The position numbers were made by a program, and so were the translations under genes. Shown piece by piece: positions 12,981 through 21,252 of a stretch of DNA of 22,977 nucleotides. Each line of letters starts with the position of its first letter. Position 1 is the first letter of the stretch. Source of the DNA: Streptomyces diastaticus subsp. diastaticus (GTDB lineage Bacteria > Actinomycetota > Actinomycetes > Streptomycetales > Streptomycetaceae); NCBI RefSeq assembly GCF_011170125.1, contig NZ_BLLN01000007.1:1-22977 (forward strand). The letters are read 5' to 3'. The notes under the pieces are model-generated. The model ran no database searches. It was not told where the DNA came from and saw only the letters and a list, made by a program, of their open reading frames with translations.

Positions 12981-13540
12981 GGAGAGGGAGCGGCCTGTTC
13001 GGGGAGAGGCGGCGGCGCCGGGCCGAGCCGGCGACGGGCGGGCCCTGGAGCGGTTCCGCTGGTGGCGGGTGCCGTTCCGGGCCTTGTTCCACCTGCGGCT
13101 CACCGAGGCCGGGTGCACGGTGGCCGTGTACTCCGCCGGCGTGCGGCACGGGCAGCACCAGCCGTCGGGCGAGGCCACGGCCGGCCTGTACCGCGAGGCA
13201 GGCCGGCTGTCGGCGGCCGGCCGCCCTCCCCGTCCCCGGGCGGGTTCGTGGAGGTGGCGATGAGCGGCTTCGGGCTGGAGCGCGCCGGAACGTGACCCTC
13301 GACGGGACCGAGCACCAGCTCACCCTGACCCCGCCTCCGCCGAGAGCCCGGTCCGACCGGCACCACCGGGCGCCTTCGCCCCGCCGGTGCGGCTGCCCCG
13401 GTGGGGGAGAGGCGGCGGTGGCCGTGGCGACCCTCGCGGCCGGTACCGAGCGCATCCTGCGCCCGCGCCGCAACCGGCTGCCCGACCGAGCCGCCGCACA
13501 GCGCGTGTCCGGCCGGGGCCCGCTCATCTACGCTGCCCGC
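12981..13540 (+). pseudogene. Degraded coding region, unrecognised
   Basis: Protein-like segments follow one another in three different frames. First comes RALERFRWWRVPFRALFHLRLTE with TVAVYSAGVRHGQHQPSGEA and AGLYREAGRLS (about 13035-13210). Next is SPGGFVEVAMSGFGLERA (about 13235-13290), then NVTLDGTEHQLTL (about 13290-13330) and LAAGTERILRPRRNRLPD (about 13435-13490). Each change fits a one-base loss. The order suggests one ancestral protein of at least 150 residues with an internal deletion; I vaguely associate it with Streptomyces conserved membrane proteins but cannot name a family. No intact gene spans this stretch. Both palindrome copies are the same. The last 20 bases carry the TACGCT element before the hydrolase. 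Confidence 0.4.
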
Positions 13541-14344
13541 ATGGGGACTTACGAGGTCGACGGGGTGCGGCTGGCATACGAGGAGTGGGGGCCGGAGGGC
13601 GGGACGCCGGTGGTGCTGGTGCACGGGCACCCCTTCGACCGGAGCCTGTGGCGGGCGCAGGCCCGGCGGCTGGCCGGGGCCGGGTGCCGGGTGGTGCTGC
13701 CGGATCTGCGGGGGTACGGGGAGAGCCAGGTGGTGCCGGGGCGCACACCGTTCCCGGTGTTCGCCGGGGACGTGGTCGCCCTACTCGACCACCTGGGCAT
13801 CGCGGACGCCGTGGTCGGCGGGGTCTCCATGGGCGGCCAGATCACCATGGAGATCCGCCGGCTGCACCCGGAGCGGGTGCGGGCACTGGTGCTGGCCGGC
13901 ACCTCCTACCCGGCCGAGACCGAGGAAGGCCGGGTGGGCCGGCTCGCGCTGGCCGAGCGGCTGCTCGCGGAGGGGATGGGCGGGTACGCGGACGAGGTGA
14001 TCGGCAGGATGCTCGCGCCGTACAACGTCGAGGCGAAGCCGGACGCGGCCGCGCACGTGCTCCGCATGATGCGCGGCACCGACCCGGAGGGCGCCGCAGC
14101 GGCCCTGCGCGGCCGCGCGGAGCGAGCGGACTACGAGGCGACGCTGTCGGCCGTGACCGAGCCCGTGCTGGTCGTGGTCGGCGCCGACGACTCCTTCACC
14201 ACGGTCGCGGACGCCGAGGCGATCCGCCGGCTGGTCCCCCACGCCACCCTCACGGTGATCGACGGTGCCGGGCACCTGCCGCACCTGGAGCAGCCCGAGG
14301 AGACGGGGGAGGCCCTCGTGGAGTTCGTCACCGGAGTGGACTGA
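13541..14344 (+). CDS. Alpha/beta hydrolase
   Basis: 267 residues with the complete alpha/beta-hydrolase plan: oxyanion-hole region VVLVHGHPFDRSLW (24-37), DLRGYGES (55-62), nucleophile elbow GGVSMGGQ (93-100, serine 96), acid region VVVGADDSFT (211-220, aspartate 216 or 217) and DGAGHLPHLEQPE (241-253, histidine 245). The pattern resembles the esterase/3-oxoadipate-enol-lactonase group, but the substrate cannot be inferred. ATG 13541 has no ribosome-binding site; TACGCT at 13529-13534 lies six bases upstream, so a leaderless message is likely. It is the first intact gene after the decayed strip and is convergent with the small hypothetical gene at 14375, with only 30 bases between the stops. 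Confidence 0.92.
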   Translation: MGTYEVDGVRLAYEEWGPEGGTPVVLVHGHPFDRSLWRAQARRLAGAGCRVVLPDLRGYGESQVVPGRTPFPVFAGDVVALLDHLGIADAVVGGVSMGGQITMEIRRLHPERVRALVLAGTSYPAETEEGRVGRLALAERLLAEGMGGYADEVIGRMLAPYNVEAKPDAAAHVLRMMRGTDPEGAAAALRGRAERADYEATLSAVTEPVLVVVGADDSFTTVADAEAIRRLVPHATLTVIDGAGHLPHLEQPEETGEALVEFVTGVD

Positions 14345-14374
14345 GCCGGCCGCACCGGCCCGAGCGGGCGGGGC

Positions 14375-14746
14375 TCACGCCGGCGGGCCCTCGGCGGGCT
14401 CGTCGATCCAGCGGAAGCTCGCGCGGCTGTCGTCGTCCTCCACATGCAGCAGGAAGTCGGCGACGGGAACGCCCTCGGGCGTGTGGAGCGCCAGGGTCCG
14501 GTTCAGCTCCGACCAGCACGCGTCGAACGCCTCCCACTCCTCGGTCTCGCTCAGGTCGGCGAGACGGACGAAGAGGGGGCGGTGCTCCTCGTAGGGGGCC
14601 AGGGGCCGGAAGGCGGCGGTCAGCCAGGGGAAGTCCGAGCCGTCGACGTGCAGGTCGGCGACGTGCCGGGGCGGGGTGGCGCGGGTGTGCAGGCGCCACA
14701 GCCCGGGGGCGTCGCCGGCCGGTCGCGGCGATGCGGTGTCCGGCAT
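14375..14746 (-). CDS. Conserved hypothetical protein (123 aa)
   Basis: Encodes MPDTASPRPAG, then LWRLHTRATPPRHVADLHVDGSDFPWL, EEHRPLFVRLADLSETEEWEAFDACWSEL and DFLLHVEDDDSRASFRWIDEP. The sequence is acidic, soluble-looking and rich in tryptophan and aromatic residues, with no membrane segment. I know of no function. ATG 14746 is chosen because GGAGGA precedes it by about nine bases; longer in-frame extensions would run into the GNAT gene upstream. It lies 47 bases downstream of the co-directional GNAT gene and is probably co-transcribed with it. Confidence 0.8.
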   Translation of the reverse strand: MPDTASPRPAGDAPGLWRLHTRATPPRHVADLHVDGSDFPWLTAAFRPLAPYEEHRPLFVRLADLSETEEWEAFDACWSELNRTLALHTPEGVPVADFLLHVEDDDSRASFRWIDEPAEGPPA

Positions 14747-14760
14747 GACCGGTCGTCCTC

Positions 14761-14784
14761 CGGATGCGGGTGCGGATGCGGGTG
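14761..14784. repeat. 12-base tandem repeat, two units
   Basis: CGGATGCGGGTG occurs twice in a row, followed by GGGGTG, in the 47-base gap between the GNAT stop and the hypothetical gene's ribosome-binding site. The mirror copy is at 17866-17889. Confidence 0.8.
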
Positions 14785-14793
14785 GGGGTGCGG

Positions 14794-15327
14794 TCAGGCG
14801 GTGACGGCGGTCGGCTCGGGGCGGGCCGCCGCGGCGGCGGGGTTCAGCGGCTTGGCGTAGCAGCGGCTCAGCTCGTCGAAGCGGTACAGGCCGAACTTGG
14901 CGCACGGGGCGTAGCCACTGGAGGCGTACAGGTTGATCGCCTCGGGCTGCTTCGTGCCGGTCTCCAGGACCATGCGGGTGCGCCCGGCGGCCCGCGCGTC
15001 CTCCTCCAGCGCCGCGAGGATGCGCCGGGCCAGGCCGTGGCCCCGGGCCTCGCGGATGACGAACATGCGCTTCAGCTCGGCGTCGCCGTCGGAGTACGCC
15101 TCGTCGTTGGCGTCCTGGGGGCGCCAGCCGCCGGAGGCCACCGGGCGGCCCCGTCCGTCGTAGGCGAGCAGGTACAGCCCGTGCGGCGGGACGAACATGC
15201 CCGGGTCGAGCCAGGTGGCGTCGCCGTCGTCGCCGTACCGCTCGGCGTATTCGAGCTGGACCTCGTCGTTGAGCTGGACGGCGTCGGGGTGGTCGAAGGC
15301 GACCGGGCGCAGGGAATGCATGTTCAT
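14794..15327 (-). CDS. GNAT-family N-acetyltransferase
   Basis: 177 residues. Signatures: ELKRMFVIREARGHGLARRIL (84-104) with the acetyl-CoA-binding loop RGHGLA (95-100), followed by ALEEDARAAGRTRMVLETGTKQPEAINLYASSGYAPC, the usual strand-helix pattern of motif B. The substrate is unknown. Two ATGs lie at the start (MNM); the first is used. TACCCT sits seven bases before it, suggesting a leaderless transcript. It is divergent from xthA across 62 bases and followed by the hypothetical gene on the same strand. The C-terminal 20 residues are Ala/Pro-rich and probably disordered. Confidence 0.92.
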   Translation of the reverse strand: MNMHSLRPVAFDHPDAVQLNDEVQLEYAERYGDDGDATWLDPGMFVPPHGLYLLAYDGRGRPVASGGWRPQDANDEAYSDGDAELKRMFVIREARGHGLARRILAALEEDARAAGRTRMVLETGTKQPEAINLYASSGYAPCAKFGLYRFDELSRCYAKPLNPAAAAARPEPTAVTA

Positions 15328-15389
15328 GCGGATCAGGGTACTTCTATGCGGAGGCGGGGTGCCGGGGCGAACCTCGGTAGGGTGCCGGG
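15328..15389. promoter_or_regulatory. Divergent promoter region, GNAT and xthA, both with leaderless-type -10 elements
   Basis: On the plus strand TAGGGT (15378-15383) lies six bases before the xthA ATG. On the minus strand TACCCT (15335-15340 on the plus strand) lies seven bases before the GNAT ATG. Neither gene has a convincing ribosome-binding site or -35 hexamer in the 62-base gap. Confidence 0.4.
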
Positions 15390-16184
15390 ATGCTCACCGT
15401 CACCACTGTGAATGTAAACGGCCTGCGGGCCGCGGCCAAGAAGGGCTACGTCGAGTGGCTCGCCGCCACGGACGCCGACGTCGTCTGCCTCCAGGAGGTG
15501 CGCGCCGAGGAGTCCCAGCTCCCGGAGGCCGTGCGGGCTCCCGAGGGCTGGCACGTCGTGTACGCGCCCGCCGCGGCCAAGGGCAGGGCCGGAGTGGCGT
15601 TGCTCACGCGGCGCGAGCCGGAGCGGGTGCGGGTCGGCTTCGGCAGCGAGGAGTTCGACGGAAGCGGGCGGTACGTCGAGGCGGACCTGCCCGGGGTCAC
15701 CGTGGCCAGCCTCTACCTTCCCTCCGGTGAGGTCGGCACCGAGCGGCAGGACGAGAAGGAGCGGTTCATGGCCGAGTTCCTGGAGTACCTCCGGGGGCTG
15801 CGGGCGCGGGCCGCCGCGGACGGCCGCGAGGTCGTGGTGTGCGGCGACTGGAACATCGCCCACCGGGAGGCCGACCTCAAGAACTGGCGCGCCAACCGCA
15901 AGTCCGCCGGCTTCCTCCCCGAGGAGCGGGCCTGGCTCGACCGGGTCTACGCGGAGGCCGGCTACACCGACGTGATGCGCGCGCTCCACCCGGACCAGGC
16001 CGGGCCCTACTCGTGGTGGTCCTACCGGGGCCGTGCCTTCGACAACGACTCGGGCTGGCGCATCGACCTGCACGTCGCCACCCCCGGTCTCGCGGCCCGC
16101 GCGGTCAAGGGGCTGGTGGAGCGGGCGGCGACGCACGAGGAGCGCTGGTCGGACCACGCGCCGGTGACGGTCGCCTACGAGTGA
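15390..16184 (+). CDS. xthA: Exodeoxyribonuclease III (AP endonuclease)
   Basis: 264 residues of the exonuclease-endonuclease-phosphatase fold, cleaving at abasic sites and removing 3' blocking groups in base-excision repair. Catalytic signatures are complete: TTVNVNGLRAAAKKG (5-19), DVVCLQEVR (30-38, metal-binding E36), SLYLPSGEVG (107-116), CGDWNIAHREADLKNW (151-166, D153 and N155), SWWSYRGRAFDNDSGWRIDLH (208-228, D226) and SDHAPV (254-259, D255 and H256). ATG 15390 begins two residues before the first strand. Intact in both palindrome copies. Immediately downstream the sequence approaches the second turn. Confidence 0.96.
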   Translation: MLTVTTVNVNGLRAAAKKGYVEWLAATDADVVCLQEVRAEESQLPEAVRAPEGWHVVYAPAAAKGRAGVALLTRREPERVRVGFGSEEFDGSGRYVEADLPGVTVASLYLPSGEVGTERQDEKERFMAEFLEYLRGLRARAAADGREVVVCGDWNIAHREADLKNWRANRKSAGFLPEERAWLDRVYAEAGYTDVMRALHPDQAGPYSWWSYRGRAFDNDSGWRIDLHVATPGLAARAVKGLVERAATHEERWSDHAPVTVAYE

Positions 16185-16275
16185 ACCCCGCCGCGGGCGT
16201 GAACCCGCCCGGTGGCGTCCGGTGGCGGACCGCCTCCGCTACTCGCCCGGCCCGCCCCCGGCCGCCGCTCCGCTG

Positions 16276-16317
16276 CCGCCCGCTGGCCAAGAGCGTCCGC
16301 CCGCTGGCCAAGAGCGT
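16276..16317. repeat. 21-base perfect tandem duplication in the palindrome loop
   Basis: 16276-16296 and 16297-16317 are the same 21 bases and encode RPLAKSV twice in one plus-strand frame. The duplication straddles the inner edge of the left arm, so it may come from slippage at the turn and not from the genome. Confidence 0.85.
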
Positions 16318-16420
16318 GGTCGAGGCGGAGCTCTCCCTGGCGATGGACCGCCACCTCGCGGCCCTGCGGCAGCGGGAGGCGGCGGCCGGGGGGCGGGCCG
16401 GGCGAGTAGCGGATGGCGGT
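16280..16420 (+). other. Fragment of an unrecognised coding sequence at the second turn
   Basis: The unpaired loop and start of the right arm read LAKSVVEAELSLAMDRHLAALRQREAAAGG in one plus-strand frame, a helix-like stretch. In the right arm it runs towards the xthA copy and ends near GGCGAGTAG (16401-16409), if one frame change is allowed. This suggests the last 40-45 codons of a gene convergent with xthA whose 5' part was lost at the fold-back. No family is recognised. Confidence 0.3.
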
Positions 16421-16465
16421 CCCGCCCACCGGACGCCACCGGGCGGGTTCACGCCCGCGGCGGGT

Positions 16466-17260
16466 TCACTCGTAGGCGACCGTCACCGGCGCGTGGTCCG
16501 ACCAGCGCTCCTCGTGCGTCGCCGCCCGCTCCACCAGCCCCTTGACCGCGCGGGCCGCGAGACCGGGGGTGGCGACGTGCAGGTCGATGCGCCAGCCCGA
16601 GTCGTTGTCGAAGGCACGGCCCCGGTAGGACCACCACGAGTAGGGCCCGGCCTGGTCCGGGTGGAGCGCGCGCATCACGTCGGTGTAGCCGGCCTCCGCG
16701 TAGACCCGGTCGAGCCAGGCCCGCTCCTCGGGGAGGAAGCCGGCGGACTTGCGGTTGGCGCGCCAGTTCTTGAGGTCGGCCTCCCGGTGGGCGATGTTCC
16801 AGTCGCCGCACACCACGACCTCGCGGCCGTCCGCGGCGGCCCGCGCCCGCAGCCCCCGGAGGTACTCCAGGAACTCGGCCATGAACCGCTCCTTCTCGTC
16901 CTGCCGCTCGGTGCCGACCTCACCGGAGGGAAGGTAGAGGCTGGCCACGGTGACCCCGGGCAGGTCCGCCTCGACGTACCGCCCGCTTCCGTCGAACTCC
17001 TCGCTGCCGAAGCCGACCCGCACCCGCTCCGGCTCGCGCCGCGTGAGCAACGCCACTCCGGCCCTGCCCTTGGCCGCGGCGGGCGCGTACACGACGTGCC
17101 AGCCCTCGGGAGCCCGCACGGCCTCCGGGAGCTGGGACTCCTCGGCGCGCACCTCCTGGAGGCAGACGACGTCGGCGTCCGTGGCGGCGAGCCACTCGAC
17201 GTAGCCCTTCTTGGCCGCGGCCCGCAGGCCGTTTACATTCACAGTGGTGACGGTGAGCAT
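16466..17260 (-). CDS. xthA: Exodeoxyribonuclease III (mirror copy)
   Basis: Mirror of 15390-16184, same 264-residue translation. Duplicate created by the palindrome. Confidence 0.93.
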   Translation of the reverse strand: MLTVTTVNVNGLRAAAKKGYVEWLAATDADVVCLQEVRAEESQLPEAVRAPEGWHVVYAPAAAKGRAGVALLTRREPERVRVGFGSEEFDGSGRYVEADLPGVTVASLYLPSGEVGTERQDEKERFMAEFLEYLRGLRARAAADGREVVVCGDWNIAHREADLKNWRANRKSAGFLPEERAWLDRVYAEAGYTDVMRALHPDQAGPYSWWSYRGRAFDNDSGWRIDLHVATPGLAARAVKGLVERAATHEERWSDHAPVTVAYE

Positions 17261-17322
17261 CCCGGCACCCTACCGAGGTTCGCCCCGGCACCCCGCCTCC
17301 GCATAGAAGTACCCTGATCCGC

Positions 17323-17856
17323 ATGAACATGCATTCCCTGCGCCCGGTCGCCTTCGACCACCCCGACGCCGTCCAGCTCAACGACGAGGTCCAGCTCGAA
17401 TACGCCGAGCGGTACGGCGACGACGGCGACGCCACCTGGCTCGACCCGGGCATGTTCGTCCCGCCGCACGGGCTGTACCTGCTCGCCTACGACGGACGGG
17501 GCCGCCCGGTGGCCTCCGGCGGCTGGCGCCCCCAGGACGCCAACGACGAGGCGTACTCCGACGGCGACGCCGAGCTGAAGCGCATGTTCGTCATCCGCGA
17601 GGCCCGGGGCCACGGCCTGGCCCGGCGCATCCTCGCGGCGCTGGAGGAGGACGCGCGGGCCGCCGGGCGCACCCGCATGGTCCTGGAGACCGGCACGAAG
17701 CAGCCCGAGGCGATCAACCTGTACGCCTCCAGTGGCTACGCCCCGTGCGCCAAGTTCGGCCTGTACCGCTTCGACGAGCTGAGCCGCTGCTACGCCAAGC
17801 CGCTGAACCCCGCCGCCGCGGCGGCCCGCCCCGAGCCGACCGCCGTCACCGCCTGA
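17323..17856 (+). CDS. GNAT-family N-acetyltransferase (mirror copy)
   Basis: Mirror of 14794-15327, same translation, with TACCCT seven bases before the ATG. Confidence 0.9.
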   Translation: MNMHSLRPVAFDHPDAVQLNDEVQLEYAERYGDDGDATWLDPGMFVPPHGLYLLAYDGRGRPVASGGWRPQDANDEAYSDGDAELKRMFVIREARGHGLARRILAALEEDARAAGRTRMVLETGTKQPEAINLYASSGYAPCAKFGLYRFDELSRCYAKPLNPAAAAARPEPTAVTA

Positions 17857-17903
17857 CCGCACCCCCACCCGCATCCGCACCCGCATCCGGAGGACGACCG
17901 GTC

Positions 17904-18275
17904 ATGCCGGACACCGCATCGCCGCGACCGGCCGGCGACGCCCCCGGGCTGTGGCGCCTGCACACCCGCGCCACCCCGCCCCGGCACGTCGCCGACCTGC
18001 ACGTCGACGGCTCGGACTTCCCCTGGCTGACCGCCGCCTTCCGGCCCCTGGCCCCCTACGAGGAGCACCGCCCCCTCTTCGTCCGTCTCGCCGACCTGAG
18101 CGAGACCGAGGAGTGGGAGGCGTTCGACGCGTGCTGGTCGGAGCTGAACCGGACCCTGGCGCTCCACACGCCCGAGGGCGTTCCCGTCGCCGACTTCCTG
18201 CTGCATGTGGAGGACGACGACAGCCGCGCGAGCTTCCGCTGGATCGACGAGCCCGCCGAGGGCCCGCCGGCGTGA
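17904..18275 (+). CDS. Conserved hypothetical protein (mirror copy)
   Basis: Mirror of 14375-14746, same 123-residue translation, preceded by GGAGGA. Confidence 0.78.
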   Translation: MPDTASPRPAGDAPGLWRLHTRATPPRHVADLHVDGSDFPWLTAAFRPLAPYEEHRPLFVRLADLSETEEWEAFDACWSELNRTLALHTPEGVPVADFLLHVEDDDSRASFRWIDEPAEGPPA

Positions 18276-18305
18276 GCCCCGCCCGCTCGGGCCGGTGCGG
18301 CCGGC

Positions 18306-19109
18306 TCAGTCCACTCCGGTGACGAACTCCACGAGGGCCTCCCCCGTCTCCTCGGGCTGCTCCAGGTGCGGCAGGTGCCCGGCACCGTCGATCACCGTGA
18401 GGGTGGCGTGGGGGACCAGCCGGCGGATCGCCTCGGCGTCCGCGACCGTGGTGAAGGAGTCGTCGGCGCCGACCACGACCAGCACGGGCTCGGTCACGGC
18501 CGACAGCGTCGCCTCGTAGTCCGCTCGCTCCGCGCGGCCGCGCAGGGCCGCTGCGGCGCCCTCCGGGTCGGTGCCGCGCATCATGCGGAGCACGTGCGCG
18601 GCCGCGTCCGGCTTCGCCTCGACGTTGTACGGCGCGAGCATCCTGCCGATCACCTCGTCCGCGTACCCGCCCATCCCCTCCGCGAGCAGCCGCTCGGCCA
18701 GCGCGAGCCGGCCCACCCGGCCTTCCTCGGTCTCGGCCGGGTAGGAGGTGCCGGCCAGCACCAGTGCCCGCACCCGCTCCGGGTGCAGCCGGCGGATCTC
18801 CATGGTGATCTGGCCGCCCATGGAGACCCCGCCGACCACGGCGTCCGCGATGCCCAGGTGGTCGAGTAGGGCGACCACGTCCCCGGCGAACACCGGGAAC
18901 GGTGTGCGCCCCGGCACCACCTGGCTCTCCCCGTACCCCCGCAGATCCGGCAGCACCACCCGGCACCCGGCCCCGGCCAGCCGCCGGGCCTGCGCCCGCC
19001 ACAGGCTCCGGTCGAAGGGGTGCCCGTGCACCAGCACCACCGGCGTCCCGCCCTCCGGCCCCCACTCCTCGTATGCCAGCCGCACCCCGTCGACCTCGTA
19101 AGTCCCCAT
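18306..19109 (-). CDS. Alpha/beta hydrolase (mirror copy)
   Basis: Mirror of 13541-14344, same 267-residue translation. Confidence 0.9.
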   Translation of the reverse strand: MGTYEVDGVRLAYEEWGPEGGTPVVLVHGHPFDRSLWRAQARRLAGAGCRVVLPDLRGYGESQVVPGRTPFPVFAGDVVALLDHLGIADAVVGGVSMGGQITMEIRRLHPERVRALVLAGTSYPAETEEGRVGRLALAERLLAEGMGGYADEVIGRMLAPYNVEAKPDAAAHVLRMMRGTDPEGAAAALRGRAERADYEATLSAVTEPVLVVVGADDSFTTVADAEAIRRLVPHATLTVIDGAGHLPHLEQPEETGEALVEFVTGVD

Positions 19110-19669
19110 GCGGGCAGCGTAGATGAGCGGGCCCCGGCCGGACACGCGCTGTGCGGCGGCTCGGTCGGGCAGCCGGTTGCGGCGCGGGCGCAGGATGCGC
19201 TCGGTACCGGCCGCGAGGGTCGCCACGGCCACCGCCGCCTCTCCCCCACCGGGGCAGCCGCACCGGCGGGGCGAAGGCGCCCGGTGGTGCCGGTCGGACC
19301 GGGCTCTCGGCGGAGGCGGGGTCAGGGTGAGCTGGTGCTCGGTCCCGTCGAGGGTCACGTTCCGGCGCGCTCCAGCCCGAAGCCGCTCATCGCCACCTCC
19401 ACGAACCCGCCCGGGGACGGGGAGGGCGGCCGGCCGCCGACAGCCGGCCTGCCTCGCGGTACAGGCCGGCCGTGGCCTCGCCCGACGGCTGGTGCTGCCC
19501 GTGCCGCACGCCGGCGGAGTACACGGCCACCGTGCACCCGGCCTCGGTGAGCCGCAGGTGGAACAAGGCCCGGAACGGCACCCGCCACCAGCGGAACCGC
19601 TCCAGGGCCCGCCCGTCGCCGGCTCGGCCCGGCGCCGCCGCCTCTCCCCGAACAGGCCGCTCCCTCTCC
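19110..19669 (-). pseudogene. Degraded unrecognised coding region (mirror copy)
   Basis: Mirror of 12981-13540 with the same frame changes at the same places. Confidence 0.38.
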
Positions 19670-20669
19670 TCACGCGTCCGGTTCGGCCGCGCAGGCGAGG
19701 TCCCGCGCGGGCCGTTGCCCGGTGGTCAGGTACGTCGTCGGCGCAAGGGTCGGCGCCGAAGGGGTAGACCCCGTGGCCGCCCCGGTCGACGGTGACCAGC
19801 CCGGCCCGGTCACCGAACGCCCGCCGCAGCGCCTTCGCCCCGGCGAGCGGGGTGCCCGGGTCCCGCTCGTTCTGGACGAGGAGGAGGTTGGAGGGGCCCT
19901 GGTCGTCGACGCGCACGGGCTTCTCGACCCAGGAACGCGGCCGGAAGGCGCAGGGCCCGATGTCGGCCGTGGCGCCGCCGAGCAGGGGGTACCGCCCGCT
20001 GTCGGCCCGCACGTCACGCTGGTACTCCCGGATGGTGCGCGGCCACGGGGAGTCGCCGCAGATCACGGCGAACCGCGCGGACCTGAGCGCCTCCAGGCCG
20101 GGGAAGGGCGGCTGTTCCGGTACCGGCCCGCCGGTGTCGAGCGCCTGCCGGATCTCTGCCAGCTCCGGCATGTCGGCGTCGGCGTAGAGCCAGTCGTAGG
20201 TGATGCCCCGGAAGGCCGTTTCGTCCCGGCCCTGGACCGGCTCCCGCTCCAGCCGCCGGGCCAGCTCCTGGCAGGTCGCGCGCACCTGCCGCGGCGTGGT
20301 GCCGAGCCCGTACTCGGGGCGGGCTGCGACGTACGCCGCGAAGTCCGGGAAGCGGTCCTCCAGCCCGCGGGCGGACAGCCGCATGGCCCGGTGGTCGTAC
20401 CCGCCGGGGCCCAGGTTGCTGTCGAGCACGATCCGGTCGCCGCGTCCGGGGAAGAGCGAGGCGTACGCGGTGCCGAGCTGCGTGCCGCAGGAGGCACCGA
20501 GGTAGGACACCCGCTCCTCGCCGAGGGCCGCCCTGATCCGGTCCATGTCGCGGGCGACGTCGGCGGTGCCGATGTGCGGCAGGAGCGGCGCCGAGGGGGA
20601 GGCGGCGCACCGCTCGGCGACCTGCCGGGCGCGGTCCGCCTCGCGGACGACGTCCCCCGGGGGTGTGCG
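19670..20669 (-). pseudogene. Tripeptidyl-aminopeptidase-like remnant (mirror copy)
   Basis: Mirror of 11981-12980. The catalytic motifs, missing 5' part and late frameshift are the same as in the other copy. Confidence 0.72.
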
Positions 20670-21000
20670 CCCAGGAGGGCTCCGTGAGGATCCGTTCCAG
20701 AGCGCGGCCGGCGAGCTCGCGCAGACCGGTCGGATCCGGCAGGGGCGTCCCGGGTCCGCGGACGGGGCCGGCCGGCTCGCCGCCCGAGCACTGCACGGCG
20801 ACGAGGCAGGGCCGCGGCCACCGCCCGCTGCGTCTCGGACGCGTCGACCTCCGCCTCGGCGCCGTCGAGCACCTGGAGGAAGGCGGTACGCACGGCCTCG
20901 CGGCGTTCCCTCTCGGCCACGCCCCCGACTCGCCGCAGAAGTCCCCCGCCGCGTCGTTGCCGAACGGCCCTACGCCCCAGGTCCCCGACAGCGGCGGCAC
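20670..21000 (-). pseudogene. DUF4259-like remnant (mirror copy)
   Basis: Mirror of 11650-11980. Both internal frameshifts are present, as in the other copy. Confidence 0.68.
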
Positions 21001-21063
21001 CGAGAACCTCGGCGCCCCGCTCCCTGAGCCATGGGGCGAGCCGGCGCGGAAACCGGCACAGCA

Positions 21064-21097
21064 GAAAGCCCCTCCCAGGGTGACCCCGGGAGGGGCT
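21064..21097 (-). terminator. tRNA-Ala terminator (mirror copy)
   Basis: Reverse complement of 11553-11586: ten-base stem with a pyrimidine run after it on the minus strand. Confidence 0.83.
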
Positions 21098-21107
21098 CTT
21101 ACTTGCG

Positions 21108-21181
21108 TGGACCTGAGGGGATTCGAACCCCTGACCCCCTCGATGCGAACGAGGTGCGCTACCGGACTGCGCCACAGGCCC
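21108..21181 (-). tRNA. tRNA-Ala (CGC), mirror copy
   Basis: Reverse complement of 11469-11542 with no base changes. It should not be counted as a second tRNA gene. Confidence 0.95.
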
Positions 21182-21252
21182 TTGCAACGGGTGAAACTTT
21201 AGCACCCCGATCGGGGTGGTCGGTAATCCGGTGCTGGTGGCCGGGGTGGGGC

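Noticed and set aside
12104..14344. A single 746-residue protein joining the peptidase remnant to the hydrolase
   Set aside because: The frame happens to stay open because of high GC. The peptidase C-terminus is in another frame, the middle has no coherent fold, and the hydrolase has its own ATG with a promoter-like element.
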